Positions 1 through 6,321 of a stretch of 15,388 bases of DNA are shown here, piece after piece. The stretch is from an uncultured bacterium (GTDB lineage Bacteria; Verrucomicrobiota; Kiritimatiellia; RFP12; UBA1067). Made by a program: the position numbers and the translations under genes. Location: contig CACYEO010000123.1 of the NCBI GenBank assembly GCA_902773475.1, positions 1 through 15,388 of the forward strand. The letters are read 5' to 3'. The first letter of the stretch is position 1, and the number at the start of each line of letters is the position of its first letter. Below the pieces are notes generated by a model. The model did not search any database. It was not told where the DNA came from and saw only the letters and a program-made list of their open reading frames with translations.

Positions 1-38
1 CGCCCCAGAAGCCCCCTCTCGCCCCAGAAGCCCCCTCT
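1..38. repeat. 19-bp tandem repeat, two perfect copies at the window edge
   Basis: Positions 1-19 and 20-38 are identical (CGCCCCAGAAGCCCCCTCT). The copies touch without a spacer and there is no partial third copy on the right. The left side is cut by the window edge, so the array may be longer. The unit is not a multiple of three, so a reading frame crossing it changes phase at each copy. The sequence just inside (36-43) is the AT-rich palindrome CTTATAAG. It looks like a small intergenic minisatellite. Confidence 0.8.
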
Positions 39-257
39 TATAAGAAGAATTTTCGCAATTATGCCGTCCGCGTTCGCGTTCGGTTGCTCGCGCAAATAAT
101 CGTTGCAATTCTTGCGGGCGTTTTTAGGCAAGGTAGACATTCCTTCCGTTTTTGCAAGGTCTGTGCCGCAGGTGTATCGCGTGCAGCGAATGTTCAAGTT
201 GCAGATTGCCCGGACGGAGAGGATGAAATTCTCTTGGATGGATAGCCATCCGCCCAT
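1..257 (-). CDS. Doubtful partial reading frame, cysteine-containing, no recognised family
   Basis: On the minus strand an ATG at 257-255 opens a frame with no stop before the left edge (85 codons). It begins MGGWLSIQENFILSVRAICN; a second ATG lies at 140-138. Residues 19-30 hold three cysteines (CNLNIRCTRYTC), and a Lys/Arg/Asn-rich stretch follows. The frame runs into the 19-bp tandem repeat, which translates as Gly-rich low complexity and argues against a normal protein. No good ribosome binding site precedes either ATG. Upstream the same frame stays open back to 488 except for one TGA at 293-291, so this could be a decayed gene or a translated-looking repeat. I recognise no domain and assign no function. 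Confidence 0.22.
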   Translation of the reverse strand, partial: MGGWLSIQENFILSVRAICNLNIRCTRYTCGTDLAKTEGMSTLPKNARKNCNDYLREQPNANADGIIAKILLIRGGFWGERGLLG

Positions 258-524
258 GCGACCACAGCGCAACGCCGCCTTTGCCGCGTTTCATGTCTCG
301 GCAATCATCACGCAGACGCAATCTCGAGTGCTGTCGGGGTCGGCCTCTGCCCGCGACCGCAAATCATACACTTCGCGCAATGGGAGCGTTGATTCAATCC
401 TTGCGACGAAACGCCCCGCCCGCGAGGTGAAAGGCGCCGGGATTGAGTCGGCACTCGCGGGCGGTACAAATGGTATTCCATGTCTCATGCGCTTTGACTC
501 GCATTGCGGACATTGTATCCTATT
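258..524. other. Stretch between hicA and the left-edge frame; possible remnant
   Basis: No convincing gene is seen here. A minus-strand frame of 65 codons (ATG at 488-486, TGA at 293-291) starts 37 nt past the hicA stop. It is in phase with the frame at 257-1, so the two could be halves of one broken gene. A plus-strand frame covering 103-567 is also open but reads as low-information sequence with no ribosome binding site. No terminator hairpin with a T-run was found downstream of hicA. Confidence 0.3.
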
Positions 525-725
525 TCAGCGGGGAGGCGGAATGCCTGCAAGCCGGAATATCGAATGAAGCGTGCCCTGTCGGAGCGGGCGGTTCCCGTGG
601 TGGGGCACGGGAACGGAACGCCCGGCGGCGTCAGTCCACTTGAAATGGCTTCCGTTTGAACCTGCAAGGCGGAATCCGTGCGCCTTGAGTATGCGCTCAA
701 CCTCTTGCGCGGTAAGCGGCTTCAT
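525..725 (-). CDS. hicA: HicA-type mRNA interferase toxin (YcfA family)
   Basis: A 66-residue protein of the usual HicA size. HicA toxins have a double-stranded-RNA-binding-like fold and cleave mRNA; a conserved histidine in a G-S-H motif is catalytic. Here NGSHFKW places that residue at His27, followed by a basic, Pro-rich half (VPVPHHGNRPLRQGTLHSIF) typical of the family's end. The start is ATG at 725-723. Its bases overlap the stop of the upstream antitoxin as ATGA, which implies translational coupling and rules out the longer frame from 782. The antitoxin gene comes first, whereas the best-known hicAB loci place hicA first; both orders occur. The HicA call is firm by motif and by the HicB neighbour. 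Activity is not shown. Confidence 0.85.
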   Translation of the reverse strand: MKPLTAQEVERILKAHGFRLAGSNGSHFKWTDAAGRSVPVPHHGNRPLRQGTLHSIFRLAGIPPPR

Positions 726-1081
726 TCCGCCGCCCTCGCTCCCACGTCGAATAGCATGAGGTCTGTCACCTCGACAAGACACTTGCGCAGTTCCGGCAAC
801 GTATCCGCCTCGGTGAAACAGTTTTCATGTCCGCGAACGGTCGCGCAATACCCGCCGTCGGGGTCGGGTGTCACGTCCGCCGTGAAGGTGCGTCCGTGGG
901 TTGTGAAGTCCATCGTCTGCGGGGTGTTGCGCAGGTCGGGCAGGCCGCGCACGGCAACAATCAGCGCCAATACGCCGTTCAAGTCCGTGCCATATCGCCG
1001 CAGCTTGCGTTCCGCACGTTGCGCAAGGTCAAGGTCAAGCGTCGCCGCCTGCGCCGCCCGCCGTGTTCGCTCTTTAATCAT
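722..1081 (-). CDS. hicB: HicB-type antitoxin with a RelB/DinJ-like N-terminus
   Basis: A 119-residue antitoxin partner of the adjacent HicA. Residues about 55-110 match the HicB partial RNase-H-like fold: FTADVTPDPDGGYCATV, then CFTEADTLPELRKCLVEV, the usual 'Y-P-D-x-G-G-Y ... GD/ADT' pattern. Residues about 14-50 (TLDLDLAQRAERKLRRYG, then a hydrophobic stretch and GLPDL) resemble the ribbon-helix-helix domain of RelB/DinJ antitoxins. HicB proteins usually carry their DNA-binding domain at the C-terminus, so this arrangement is unusual. The ATG at 1081-1079 has a ribosome binding site AGAGAGG (1096-1090) 8 nt upstream and a promoter at 1130-1125. It probably neutralises HicA and represses its own operon. 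The HicB assignment is strong; the RelB-like part rests on pattern only. Confidence 0.82.
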   Translation of the reverse strand: MIKERTRRAAQAATLDLDLAQRAERKLRRYGTDLNGVLALIVAVRGLPDLRNTPQTMDFTTHGRTFTADVTPDPDGGYCATVRGHENCFTEADTLPELRKCLVEVTDLMLFDVGARAAE

Positions 1082-1089
1082 GGTTCAAT

Positions 1090-1133
1090 CCTCTCTTTGT
1101 GCCGCTTTCACTTGCAATGGCGCGAGTATACCA
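1090..1133 (-). promoter_or_regulatory. hicBA promoter (extended -10) and ribosome binding site
   Basis: On the minus strand, TGG at 1133-1131 directly precedes TATACT at 1130-1125, a good extended -10 element (TGnTATAAT type). A start about 7 nt later would give an untranslated leader of roughly 37 nt. The Shine-Dalgarno sequence AGAGAGG (1096-1090) lies 8 nt before the hicB ATG. No convincing -35 hexamer is seen; CACTTC is at the 17-nt position. Confidence 0.6.
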
Positions 1134-1142
1134 CATTCTCGC
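1122..1142. promoter_or_regulatory. Possible HicB operator: inverted repeat over the -10 box
   Basis: GCGAG at 1122-1126 and CTCGC at 1138-1142 form a perfect 5-bp inverted repeat separated by 11 bp. Together they bracket the hicB -10 element. A dimeric ribbon-helix-helix or HicB repressor bound here would block RNA polymerase. Short GC-rich arms can arise by chance in this genome, so the site is tentative. Confidence 0.3.
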
Positions 1143-1540
1143 CGCGTGAAGTGTCGTGCGCCGGCGGCGTGTCGCGGCGTTCAGCCGCCTTTGGTGCCGG
1201 CTTGCCTGCCTCGTCGCCCTGCCCGCCGTTTTATCCTCCGTAGCCTTGGCGCAGGTGGAAGCCTTGGCGAGGGTGGTTGGCAAAATACGTTGCCCAACGC
1301 GCCGGACGGCGCAGGCAGTCTAAGATTCCAGGTTTCCGTGGGCCGGGGCAGCAACAAGCGTACGGCAACAGGTGAGCGATGCCGCGAGACATCGCGCAGA
1401 ATCGGCGGTTTGCGGCCGGCGGCGGCGGGCAGGCGGGGAAGCCGAAACGAAAAGCAGCAGGAATTTCATGGCTGGCGCCGGCATGTGTTCAGCTCCGGCG
1501 CAGATTATACGGCAAATCCCGCGCGGAGGCGATCGCGGCA
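1143..1540. other. Intergenic stretch, no supported gene
   Basis: About 400 nt between the divergent hicB and rsmA promoters. It contains the 18-bp tandem repeat at 1242-1277, a small GC-rich hairpin at 1299-1312 (GCGCC, 4-nt loop, GGCGC), and an inverted repeat GCGATG/CATCGC at 1376-1395. Open frames on both strands lack ribosome binding sites and recognisable domains. I saw no tRNA, tmRNA or RNase P RNA signature. Confidence 0.5.
1242..1277. repeat. 18-bp imperfect tandem repeat (AGCCTTGGCG...)
   Basis: AGCCTTGGCGCAGGTGGA (1242-1259) is followed directly by AGCCTTGGCGAGGGTGGT (1260-1277). They match at 15 of 18 positions, with the first 10 bases identical. On the minus strand the core reads CGCCAAGGCT. 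Its resemblance to 'CGCCAAGGCT...GGAGG' intergenic repeats common in metagenome-derived genomes is from memory and unverified. Confidence 0.6.
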
Positions 1541-1570
1541 TTGCGCAGAGGCTCCGCGCTTTGGTATAAT
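1541..1570 (+). promoter_or_regulatory. rsmA operon promoter, start codon 9 nt after the -10 box
   Basis: A perfect -10 box TATAAT (1565-1570) is preceded by TGG (1562-1564), giving an extended -10. TTGCGC at 1541-1546 is a possible -35 with an 18-nt spacer. The expected transcription start is near 1576-1578. The only plausible rsmA start codon, TTG at 1580, would therefore be almost at the 5' end of the mRNA. Confidence 0.65.
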
Positions 1571-1579
1571 TCGCGCGCT

Positions 1580-2401
1580 TTGAACCTCCATTCCATATCA
1601 GAAATCCGGGAATGGTGCATATCGAACGGATTCCATCCGAACCGCACCCTCGGACAGAACTTTCTGGCGGACGCGAACACGCTCGCCGGCATAGTCCGCG
1701 ACGCCGGAGTGAAACCCGGCGAACGGATTCTTGAAATCGGCCCGGGGCTGGGGTCGCTCACGTCCGCGCTGCTCGAAGCCGGAGCGAGCGTCTTCGCCGT
1801 CGAAAAAGACCGTTTCCTCGCGGAAAGCCTGCCGGCCAGATTCCCCGGCGCTCCGCTCGAAACCGTCTGCGCGGACGCGCTGCGCATGGCCGAGGAAGGG
1901 AAGCTGGACGGATTCGGGAAATGCGTCTCGAATCTGCCTTACAGTTCCGGCACGAGAATCCTTCTGGAACTCGCGGCGCGCCCGCAGCCGCCGCAGGAGT
2001 TCACGGTGCTTGTGCAGACCGAGGTCGCCGAGCGCCTCGCGGCGGGCCCGGGTTCGAAAACCAGAGGGTTCGCCGGCGTGCGCCTGCAGCTCGACTACGG
2101 CGTTTCCATCGTGCGGGAGGTTGCGGCGACATGCTTCTGGCCGAAGCCCGCAGTCGGCTCGTCTGTCGCGAAAATCGTGCGGAAGGCCGCACCGCCCGCG
2201 CTCGACGGCGAAGAGCGCGATACGTATTTCAAAATCGCCAAAACCGCTTTTTCGCACAGACGCAAACAGATGAGGACGATTTTCAAGGGCTTTACGGAAT
2301 CCTCCGCGCGCCCGGAAGACCTGTCCGTGGAAGACTGGATGGATCTTGCGAGGAAAATCGCGCGCGAACGGATCGCGGCGGGAAAGGAAGACTGCAAATG
2401 A
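1580..2401 (+). CDS. rsmA: 16S rRNA (adenine1518/1519-N6)-dimethyltransferase RsmA/KsgA
   Basis: A 273-residue S-adenosylmethionine-dependent enzyme that dimethylates two adjacent adenines in helix 45 of 16S rRNA late in small-subunit assembly. Visible motifs are RTLGQNFLAD near the N-terminus, the SAM-binding loop EIGPGLG (residues 52-58), the catalytic motif NLPY (118-121), then QTEVAERLAAGPGSK and FWPKPAVGSSV, all family hallmarks. Length is normal. The start is set at TTG 1580: no ATG or GTG lies in frame between there and the LGQNF motif. The N-terminus so defined matches B. subtilis KsgA in layout, and a TATAAT box sits 9 nt upstream. Longer frames from 1379 would lie upstream of that promoter. 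Its stop overlaps the next start as ATGA, so the two are coupled. Confidence 0.95.
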   Translation: MNLHSISEIREWCISNGFHPNRTLGQNFLADANTLAGIVRDAGVKPGERILEIGPGLGSLTSALLEAGASVFAVEKDRFLAESLPARFPGAPLETVCADALRMAEEGKLDGFGKCVSNLPYSSGTRILLELAARPQPPQEFTVLVQTEVAERLAAGPGSKTRGFAGVRLQLDYGVSIVREVAATCFWPKPAVGSSVAKIVRKAAPPALDGEERDTYFKIAKTAFSHRRKQMRTIFKGFTESSARPEDLSVEDWMDLARKIARERIAAGKEDCK

Positions 2402-3423
2402 AGAAAACCGCTTTGGCGGCGGCGCTCGCGGCGTCCGCCATTTTCGCAAACGGAGCCGGAACGTCCGGCGGATTCGAGAGAAACGCCGACCCGGCGACAG
2501 GCGGCACGATCGTCGACGGAATCGCGGCGCGCGTCGATTCGGCCACGATAACGATCGGCGACGTGATGAACGAAATCCGCAACAATCCCAGACTGCGCGC
2601 GGGCGTAAACCTTGCGGACAAGATCGAATTCGAACGGCTCTACAGGAAAACAGTCGAAGCGCTCGTCGAGCGGAAGCTCGTTCTGAAGGCCGCGGACGAA
2701 GCCAAACTGGAACTCCAGGACTGGGCCGTGGATTCGCGCGTAAGGGAGATAGTGCGCGACCATTTCGACGGCAACGTCGACAATCTCCACGCGGCGCTTG
2801 CAGAGTCGCGCACCGCGTACAGCGACTGGCGCAGGGGCGTGAAAGAGGAGATGATCGTTTCGGCGATGCGGTACCAGAAGATCGAAAAAAACGTGGACGC
2901 CGCGCCCGGCGCGATGCGCGCCGAATACAAAGACCACCCCGAAAGATACTCCGAACAGCCGCGCGCGACCGTTTCCGTGATCCTGCTGGCGCCGGCGGAA
3001 GGGAAGCCGGAGCCCGCAAAACGCGCCGAGGCTCTCCTTGCGGAACTGGCGAAAGGAGCGGACTTCGCAAAACTCGCCAAGGAAAACTCGTCCGACACGC
3101 ATGCGGCGGAAGGCGGGCTCTGGAAAGACATCGACCCCAAAGAATATTTCCTTCCCGAGATCGTGAAACACCTCGCAACGCTTAAACCCGGCCAGACGTC
3201 CCCGAAACCGGTGACGTTCGGCGGATACGCCGTCATAGTGCGCAAGGAATCGGAATCGCCGGGCAGGCTGAAGAGCTTCGCGGAATGCTACGGGGAAATC
3301 GAGCGCAACGTCTGCGCCAAGGAGCGCGAAAAGCTCTACACGGAATGGATCGGCAATCTCCGCGAACGCAGTTCCATACGGATGTACGACATTCCGAAAG
3401 ACCGCCCGCGCCTGAAAAACTGA
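2398..3423 (+). CDS. SurA-like periplasmic peptidyl-prolyl isomerase (parvulin/PpiC)
   Basis: A 341-residue exported folding factor. Residues 1-20 are a signal peptide (MKKTALAAALAASAIFANG). Residues about 35-175 are a helical SurA-type N-terminal chaperone region (DGIAARVDSATITIGDVMNE and onward, LVERKLVL). Residues about 188-285 are one parvulin domain with the typical ADFAKLAKENSSD, then GGLWKDI, LKPGQTSPKPV and GGYAVIVRKE. E. coli SurA has two parvulin domains, so this is a shorter relative like many PpiC/PrsA-type proteins. It overlaps rsmA by 4 nt. In E. coli, surA also lies near ksgA (surA-pdxA-ksgA), so the linkage is partly conserved. It probably assists outer-membrane or secreted protein folding. 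I am sure of the family but not of its clients. Confidence 0.88.
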   Translation: MKKTALAAALAASAIFANGAGTSGGFERNADPATGGTIVDGIAARVDSATITIGDVMNEIRNNPRLRAGVNLADKIEFERLYRKTVEALVERKLVLKAADEAKLELQDWAVDSRVREIVRDHFDGNVDNLHAALAESRTAYSDWRRGVKEEMIVSAMRYQKIEKNVDAAPGAMRAEYKDHPERYSEQPRATVSVILLAPAEGKPEPAKRAEALLAELAKGADFAKLAKENSSDTHAAEGGLWKDIDPKEYFLPEIVKHLATLKPGQTSPKPVTFGGYAVIVRKESESPGRLKSFAECYGEIERNVCAKEREKLYTEWIGNLRERSSIRMYDIPKDRPRLKN

Positions 3424-3435
3424 CGGCGCGCGCCC

Positions 3436-4275
3436 ATGAATCCCGACTTTCTGGTGGAGCGCGCGCGCATTCTGCGCACCGTGCGGGCCTTTTTCGATTC
3501 GCGGGGGTTCGTCGAAACCGAAACCCCGGTGCGCATTCCGGCGCCCGCCCCGGAGCCGCACATAGACTGTCCGGCCAGCGGAGACCGGTTTCTGCGCGCA
3601 TCGCCCGAACTGCAGATGAAAAAACTGCTTGCCCGCGGATTCAGCAAGATCTACCAGATCGGGCCGTGCTTCCGCGAGGGCGAAAACGGCGACCGGCACA
3701 GCCCGGAATTCACGATGCTCGAATGGTACAGGACGGACGCCGGCTACGCCGAAATCGCCGAAGACGCATCGGCTCTTCTGCGCGAGATCCTCCCGGACAC
3801 GCCGGAACGGATACCGGTCGTTCCCGTGCGCGAAGCCTACCTGCGCTTCTGCGGATGGGATCCGTTCGCCCGCTGGGATCAAGACCGCTTCGACGAAGAC
3901 ATGGCGCTGAAAGTGGAGCCGTCGCTTCCAAGGGGGGCGGTATTCCTTTCCGGATATCCGGCGCAGGCGGCAAGCCTGTCGCGGCTGAGTCCCGGCGACC
4001 CGGCCGTCGCCGAACGCTGGGAGCTGTACTACGACGGCATGGAACTTGCGAACGCATTCTCCGAGCTCGTGGATCCGTCCGAGCAGCGCAAGAGGTTCGA
4101 AAAGGCGCGCGAAGAACGCCGCGCGGCGGGTGAGGCGGATTACCCGCTCGACGAAGACTTCCTCGGCATTCTCGGCTCCGTTCCGCCGTCCGGCGGCGCC
4201 GCGCTCGGCATCGACCGGCTTGTGATGGCCGCGACCGGCGCGCGCTCGATAAACGACGTGCGCGCGGGAATCTGA
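3436..4275 (+). CDS. epmA: EF-P beta-lysine ligase EpmA (PoxA/GenX), LysRS paralogue
   Basis: A 279-residue class II lysyl-tRNA-synthetase-like catalytic domain with no anticodon-binding domain, which is the hallmark of EpmA. EpmA attaches (R)-beta-lysine to a conserved lysine of elongation factor P, helping ribosomes through polyproline stretches. Motif 2 is FREGE (79-83) followed by HSPEFTMLEW (88-97), and motif 3 is ALGIDRLVM (256-264). The Ala before LGIDR corresponds to the EpmA-specific alanine (Ala298 in E. coli), where LysRS has Gly; it favours beta-lysine. The protein is shorter than E. coli EpmA (325). ATG at 3436 is 12 nt after the parvulin stop, with no strong ribosome binding site. 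The partners EpmB (lysine 2,3-aminomutase) and EF-P are not in this window. Confidence 0.9.
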   Translation: MNPDFLVERARILRTVRAFFDSRGFVETETPVRIPAPAPEPHIDCPASGDRFLRASPELQMKKLLARGFSKIYQIGPCFREGENGDRHSPEFTMLEWYRTDAGYAEIAEDASALLREILPDTPERIPVVPVREAYLRFCGWDPFARWDQDRFDEDMALKVEPSLPRGAVFLSGYPAQAASLSRLSPGDPAVAERWELYYDGMELANAFSELVDPSEQRKRFEKAREERRAAGEADYPLDEDFLGILGSVPPSGGAALGIDRLVMAATGARSINDVRAGI

Positions 4276-4300
4276 CGCAGTGCGCGCGTTTTGGTAAACT
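4273..4300 (+). promoter_or_regulatory. Internal promoter before nnrD, 9 nt from the start codon
   Basis: TAAACT at 4295-4300 is preceded by TGG (4292-4294), giving an extended -10. A weak -35-like TGACGC lies at 4273-4278 and overlaps the epmA stop codon. Exactly 9 nt separate the -10 box from the nnrD ATG (4310), the same distance as at rsmA. No Shine-Dalgarno sequence is present in these 9 nt. Confidence 0.5.
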
Positions 4301-4309
4301 GCCCGCCGC

Positions 4310-5188
4310 ATGACGATTTCGATTCCAGAGCAACTGAAAACAGCCTTTCCGGCGCGCGCGCCGGACATGCACAAATATGCGGCCGGAGCGGTGTTCGCGG
4401 CCGGCGGATCGGAACGCTTCCCGAACGCGCCGGCCATCGCCGCTCTCGGGGCGCGCGCGGCAGGCGCGGGTCTCGTGAGACTCTGGGCCCCGGAGCCGTC
4501 GCGCCTTTCCGCCGCAGTCCTCGTGCCGGAAGCGACATTCGCGGCCGGCGCCGGCGGAGAGGATTTTTCCCGCGCGGACGCGGTTGTCGCAGGGATGGGA
4601 CTGGATACGCGCGCAAAGGAGACCGTCGCGCAGATACTGTCGAGCACGGCGCGGCGCGTGGTTTTCGACGCCGACGCGCTCGGCGCGCTGGCGGCGGCGG
4701 AATGCGGCGGGCTTTCGTCCGGCGGAGACGGATTCCGCGAAGCGATCGTGACGCCCCATTCCGGCGAAGCCGCGAGAATGCTCGGATGCGGCGCCAAAGA
4801 CGTAGATGCGGACCGCGACGGAGCGGCGGAGGCGCTGCGCCTGAAATTCGGCGCGACGGTGGTTCTGAAGGGCCGGCGCACGATAGTTCTTTCCCGCGAC
4901 GGCGCGGACAGGTTCGTCTGCGGCGCGGGCAATCCTTTCATGGCGGCAGGCGGAAGCGGAGACCTGCTCGCCGGCGCAATCGCGGCACGTTTCGCGCGCC
5001 TTGCGCGCGCCGGGACGGTGCAAAGCCAGACGCGCGCCGCGTTCCTGGCGGCGGCTTCCGCCGTGTGGCTGCACGCGGCCGCCGCAGATTCGCTCGTGGC
5101 GCAAGACATGCCGTGCGAGCCCTGCGCGGCAAACCTCGCCGCGCGCATGGCGTCCATCCGCATCATTCTCGAAAGGAGCCCGGAGTGA
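4310..5188 (+). CDS. nnrD: ADP/ATP-dependent (S)-NAD(P)H-hydrate dehydratase
   Basis: A 292-residue YjeF C-terminal-domain (ribokinase-fold) enzyme that uses ATP or ADP to dehydrate S-NADHX/NADPHX, repairing damaged nicotinamide cofactors in the cytoplasm. Seen are HKYAAGAVFAAGGSERFPNA near the N-terminus, GARAAGAGLVRLWAP, GMGLD, the DADAL motif (120-124), TPHSGE (148-153), VVLKG, and the nucleotide/active-site motif GNPFMAAGGSGD (207-218) with Asp218 the expected catalytic base. The epimerase NnrE, often fused in front, is missing; the protein starts directly at the dehydratase domain. The ATG at 4310 has no ribosome binding site but lies 9 nt after a promoter-like -10. Its stop overlaps the GTG of the next gene. 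Confidence 0.9.
   Translation: MTISIPEQLKTAFPARAPDMHKYAAGAVFAAGGSERFPNAPAIAALGARAAGAGLVRLWAPEPSRLSAAVLVPEATFAAGAGGEDFSRADAVVAGMGLDTRAKETVAQILSSTARRVVFDADALGALAAAECGGLSSGGDGFREAIVTPHSGEAARMLGCGAKDVDADRDGAAEALRLKFGATVVLKGRRTIVLSRDGADRFVCGAGNPFMAAGGSGDLLAGAIAARFARLARAGTVQSQTRAAFLAAASAVWLHAAAADSLVAQDMPCEPCAANLAARMASIRIILERSPE
5172..5178 (+). promoter_or_regulatory. Ribosome binding site fixing a GTG start for the namZ-like gene
   Basis: AAAGGAG at 5172-5178, inside the end of nnrD, lies 6 nt before GTG at 5185-5187. GTG shares bases with the nnrD stop (GTGA). This strong site decides the GTG start over any upstream in-frame codon. Confidence 0.75.
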
Positions 5189-6291
5189 AAGCCGCGATAC
5201 GCGCCGGATACACCGCCACGGAAACGGAAATCGCCCGCAGGGGCGGACGCTTCGCCGTCGTCACGCACCAGGCGGCGGGAACGGCGGAACGCCTCCATGC
5301 CGCGTTTCCGGACCGTCTGGCCGCGATATTCTCGCCCGAGCACGGATATTTCGGCGCGGCAGGCGCGGGCGAAAAGACGGCGGACTGCGTCCATCCCGCC
5401 TGGGGCGTGCCCGTGCGTTCGCTCTACGGCGAAACGCGCAAGCCGCGCATGGAAACGCTCGAAGGCCTTTCGTTCGCCGTTTTCGCACTGCAGGACATAG
5501 GGGTGAGATGTTTCACCTATCTCGGCACGCTCGCATATTTTCTGGAAGCGGCGGCGGAGGCCGGCCTGCCGGTAATCGTAGAAGACAGACCGGTGCCGCT
5601 GGGCGGAACAGTCGACGGACTGCGGCTCGATCCCGGGCTTGAGTCTTTCGTGGCCCCTGTCGACGTTCCGTTCTGCCACGGCATGACGCCCGGAGAGGCG
5701 GCGGCGTGGATAGCGCGGAAGCGCAATCTCGACATCGATTTGACGATATGCCTGCCGCCCGGCGTTTCCGCCGCCGAAACGCGCCCCTGGCCGGGCTTTC
5801 TGCCGCCAAGCCCCGCGATAAGATCGTGGGACTGCGCCGTGGCATACCCCGCCACCGTGTTCTGCGAGGCGTTTCCGGCCATAGGCTGCGGAAGATCCGG
5901 ACCGCTTGCATTCAGGATTCTGTCCGCCCCGTGGCTCGACGCCCGGGCCCTTGCGGAAAAAGCCAACCCCGCGCTTTCGCGCACGGGCTTCGCGCTCGCG
6001 CCCTACGCGCCGCCGCCGGAAAACGGCGAAGCGCCGCGGGAAGCCGCCCTGCTTGTATTGAAAAGCGCGTCCCCGCTTCCGGCGGAGGCCGGATTCATCA
6101 TGCTCGACGCGATACTGCGGACGGAGCGCGGGCCGGCGGCGGAAGGAGCGCGCCCGGAATGGCTGGACAAGCTCTGCGGACGCAAAGGCATCCTCGACAC
6201 GCTTCTTGCGGGGGAGCTCGGACGGCTGCTCGAAGAGTGCGCGGCGGCGCGCGCGCAATGGGCGGAGGAAAGAATCTTTTTCAGGAAATGA
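5185..6291 (+). CDS. NamZ-like exo-beta-N-acetylmuramidase family protein (DUF1343)
   Basis: A 368-residue member of the DUF1343 family, whose characterised member NamZ removes MurNAc from the non-reducing end of peptidoglycan fragments. Typical blocks are present: FSPEHG (49-54, holding the Glu-His implicated in catalysis), RSLYGETRKP, FALQDIGVRCFTY (100-112), VEDRPVPLGG and CHGMTPGE (164-171). Two features are odd. There is no signal peptide: the protein starts right at the fold, so it may act in the cytoplasm in wall recycling. The usual SEGRGT block near the middle reads GCGRSG (234-239), losing the Glu. Start is GTG 5185, supported by a strong ribosome binding site and a 4-nt overlap with nnrD. 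The family is clear; substrate and activity are uncertain because of the altered block. Confidence 0.82.
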   Translation: MKAAIRAGYTATETEIARRGGRFAVVTHQAAGTAERLHAAFPDRLAAIFSPEHGYFGAAGAGEKTADCVHPAWGVPVRSLYGETRKPRMETLEGLSFAVFALQDIGVRCFTYLGTLAYFLEAAAEAGLPVIVEDRPVPLGGTVDGLRLDPGLESFVAPVDVPFCHGMTPGEAAAWIARKRNLDIDLTICLPPGVSAAETRPWPGFLPPSPAIRSWDCAVAYPATVFCEAFPAIGCGRSGPLAFRILSAPWLDARALAEKANPALSRTGFALAPYAPPPENGEAPREAALLVLKSASPLPAEAGFIMLDAILRTERGPAAEGARPEWLDKLCGRKGILDTLLAGELGRLLEECAAARAQWAEERIFFRK

Positions 6292-6321
6292 CCCGCATCT
6301 GACGGTGAAAGGACGGCACGG

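Noticed and set aside
103..567. Plus-strand 154-codon open frame at the left edge
   Set aside because: No ribosome binding site, no recognisable family, and it overlaps the end of the well-supported hicA.
726..782. Upstream ATG at 782 for hicA
   Set aside because: It would add 19 residues not found in HicA. The ATGA overlap at 725-722 gives the normal 66-residue protein.
1320..1541. Minus-strand 73-codon frame with a hydrophobic MKFLLLFVSAS segment
   Set aside because: It looks briefly like a signal peptide, but there is no ribosome binding site and the rest is Arg/Pro-rich. It is probably chance.
1379..1579. N-terminal extension of rsmA from an ATG at 1379
   Set aside because: It adds 67 Arg/Ala-rich residues absent from the family and lies upstream of the TATAAT box at 1565-1570.
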